Source: an uncultured Eubacteriales bacterium (GTDB taxonomy: Bacteria > Bacillota > Clostridia > Christensenellales > UBA1242). From it: a stretch of DNA of 6,265 nucleotides. The notes beneath the pieces were generated by a model. It was not told the DNA's origin. It worked only from the letters and a program-made list of their open reading frames with translations, and ran no database searches. Below, in pieces: positions 5,242-6,265 of this stretch. The position numbers were made by a program, and so were the translations under genes. Numbering within the stretch: the first letter of the stretch is position 1; each line of letters starts with the position of its first letter. Where the stretch lies: contig CATZIR010000038.1 of assembly GCA_958420145.1 (NCBI GenBank), positions 1 to 6,265 on the forward strand. Reading direction: 5' to 3'.

Positions 5242-5270
5242 ATTTTACTATGTCTATTTCTTGTAGACAA
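5242..5270 (-). promoter_or_regulatory. Promoter of the GH13 gene with a possible operator
   Basis: On the minus strand TTGTCT (5270-5265) and TAAAAT (5247-5242) are 17 nt apart. An inverted repeat, TGTCTA and TAGACA (5251-5256 and 5264-5269) with a 7-nt spacer, overlaps the -35 and the spacer, as a repressor site would. No catabolite-repression (cre) box is seen. Confidence 0.55.
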
Positions 5271-5290
5271 ATTTTTTTATGCTTATAAGA

Positions 5291-5314
5291 AAAAAATCCC
5301 ACTTGGGATTTTTT
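5291..5314 (-). terminator. Intrinsic terminator of the membrane-protein gene
   Basis: Perfect 10-bp stem AAAAAATCCC (5291-5300) and GGGATTTTTT (5305-5314) with loop ACTT, giving a T-run on either strand. It overlaps the TAA stop of the gene upstream on the minus strand and insulates the GH13 promoter. Confidence 0.9.
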
Positions 5315-6209
5315 ATGCAATTCGTATTACTAAACAAGTTTTTTGGTTGACAAGTTCAAAATCAAAGCCGACTGCACCAAGTGCCTTCATCATATAAGTT
5401 ATGCCGTTATTTTCTTCACTACCCAAAACTGCGTTGACAAATGATTCAGCAAGTGTAGTGCAAAGTTCGTCTGTGCTACCTGTTTTCATAACTAGGTTTA
5501 AAATTTTCAAAACATTTTGTGTTTGATTTTTGTCTAGGTTGTTAATTTCAACATCTTTGAATGCGACTGAATAACTAAATGGCTGTTCTTGTGGGGTTAC
5601 AACAACCGTGGTCGAAACATACAAAAAGTCAGGCATATTGTTTCCTACCAAACTCATTGGAAAGGAACTAAAACTCTTTTTAACTTCTTTTAAATCTAAT
5701 TTTAAAACTACATTAAAGTCTACGCTTTTTGTTTCTGCGTTAATGTTGTCTAGGTGTATTTGCACAAGTTCTGCATTAACTTTCATGTCGCCCATTGTTA
5801 TGGTAGCGCCACCACCTTGCGACAACAACATATCACTAAGGAGTGCACCAAGTTCTTTGTCAGTTAAAACAAGATTGCTTGTCATTTGGTTTGCACTGGT
5901 TAGGTTTGATGTGTCAATTTTTAGGTGTCCGTTACTATCTACGGTAACTAGTTCGCCACCAACATTGGTGTTAAACTTTTCTTTAACACTTGTTTTGTCG
6001 GCTTCACCAAACTTGCTTGTAAACTTAGCGTCTTCGTCGACTGGGTCTTTCAGACTAGCCACACTTGCTACTGCCTTGATTAGACTAATATTGTGCTTTG
6101 CTTGAAAGTATATTTCAAAGCCAGCAAAAACAACTAAAACCGTCATAACAAAACTCATTATTCCAATCAAAAATTTAGCCAAGAATGATTTTCTCTTTTT
6201 TTCTCTCAT
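5313..6209 (-). CDS. Membrane-anchored extracytoplasmic protein, unknown function
   Basis: A 298-aa protein with a very basic N-terminus (MREKKRK) and a hydrophobic segment at about residues 13-31, then a soluble domain. There is no lipobox Cys and no clear signal peptidase site, so an uncleaved N-terminal anchor with the bulk outside the membrane is most likely. The outer domain alternates polar and beta-like hydrophobic stretches (e.g. VDFNVVLKLDLKEV, FLYVSTTVVVTP) and carries many Asn, Thr and Ser. The pattern of a membrane anchor plus a beta-rich ligand-binding domain loosely recalls YpmS-like proteins, but I cannot claim that family. GGAG (6220-6217) lies 7 nt before the ATG, a good start. 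The gene is alone, with its own promoter and terminator. I assign no function. Confidence 0.8.
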   Translation of the reverse strand: MREKKRKSFLAKFLIGIMSFVMTVLVVFAGFEIYFQAKHNISLIKAVASVASLKDPVDEDAKFTSKFGEADKTSVKEKFNTNVGGELVTVDSNGHLKIDTSNLTSANQMTSNLVLTDKELGALLSDMLLSQGGGATITMGDMKVNAELVQIHLDNINAETKSVDFNVVLKLDLKEVKKSFSSFPMSLVGNNMPDFLYVSTTVVVTPQEQPFSYSVAFKDVEINNLDKNQTQNVLKILNLVMKTGSTDELCTTLAESFVNAVLGSEENNGITYMMKALGAVGFDFELVNQKTCLVIRIA

Positions 6210-6226
6210 ATTATATCTCCATATTT

Positions 6227-6255
6227 AGTATAAACAAAATTATATTTTATTGCAA
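6227..6255 (-). promoter_or_regulatory. Promoter of the membrane-protein gene
   Basis: On the minus strand TTGCAA (6255-6250) and TATACT (6232-6227) are 17 nt apart. The start would fall near 6220, so the leader is about 10 nt and begins at the ribosome binding site itself. Confidence 0.65.
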
Positions 6256-6265
6256 GAAAAAACTG

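Noticed and set aside
5608..6105. 165-codon open frame on the plus strand
   Set aside because: It lies fully antisense to the 298-aa gene, which has a promoter, ribosome binding site, membrane anchor and terminator; the antisense frame has none of these.

Overview
The window looks like a piece of an AT-rich, low-GC Gram-positive (Bacillota) chromosome, probably from an uncultured gut-type lineage. This rests on a clostridial-type dUTPase, GGAG-type ribosome binding sites, promoters of the TTGACA-17-TATAAT kind and intrinsic terminators with T-runs. All five annotated genes end in TAA and read through with the standard code. Assignment below phylum is inference.

Layout: (1) Positions 2-379 (+) hold the 3' part of a dUTPase gene, cut by the window edge and closed by a terminator. 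(2) Positions 405-942 are non-coding and carry the most striking signal: six matches to the DnaA box TTATNCACA and three near-matches, arranged around an AT-rich core with direct and inverted repeats. It resembles a replication origin or a DnaA-binding control locus. The nearest genes (dut on +, a kinase gene on -) point toward it, the reverse of what is usual at a bidirectional chromosomal origin. (3) Positions 943-1926 (-) encode an aminoglycoside-phosphotransferase-fold small-molecule kinase whose mRNA may be leaderless. (4) Positions 2019-2424 (+) hold a strong promoter bracketed by an 8-bp inverted repeat, about 250 bp of structured non-coding DNA containing an 18-nt exact copy of a tRNA anticodon arm, the intact tRNA-Arg(ACG), and a terminator. 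(5) Positions 2547-3161 (+) are a complete single-gene unit (promoter, 178-aa unrecognised protein, terminator), very AT-rich and directly downstream of the tRNA, as accessory genes often are. (6) Positions 3162-3522 are mostly non-coding, with a possible promoter and a very small ORF on the minus strand. (7) Positions 3523-5270 (-) are a monocistronic GH13 alpha-glucosidase unit. (8) Positions 5291-6255 (-) are a monocistronic unit for a 298-aa membrane-anchored protein of unknown function.

Nearly every gene has its own promoter and terminator, so this is not an operon. The genes do not form one pathway: nucleotide-pool hygiene (dUTPase), an unassigned phosphotransferase, oligosaccharide breakdown in the cytoplasm (GH13) and a cell-surface protein. 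The parts worth a second look are the DnaA-box cluster and the tRNA-relic region.
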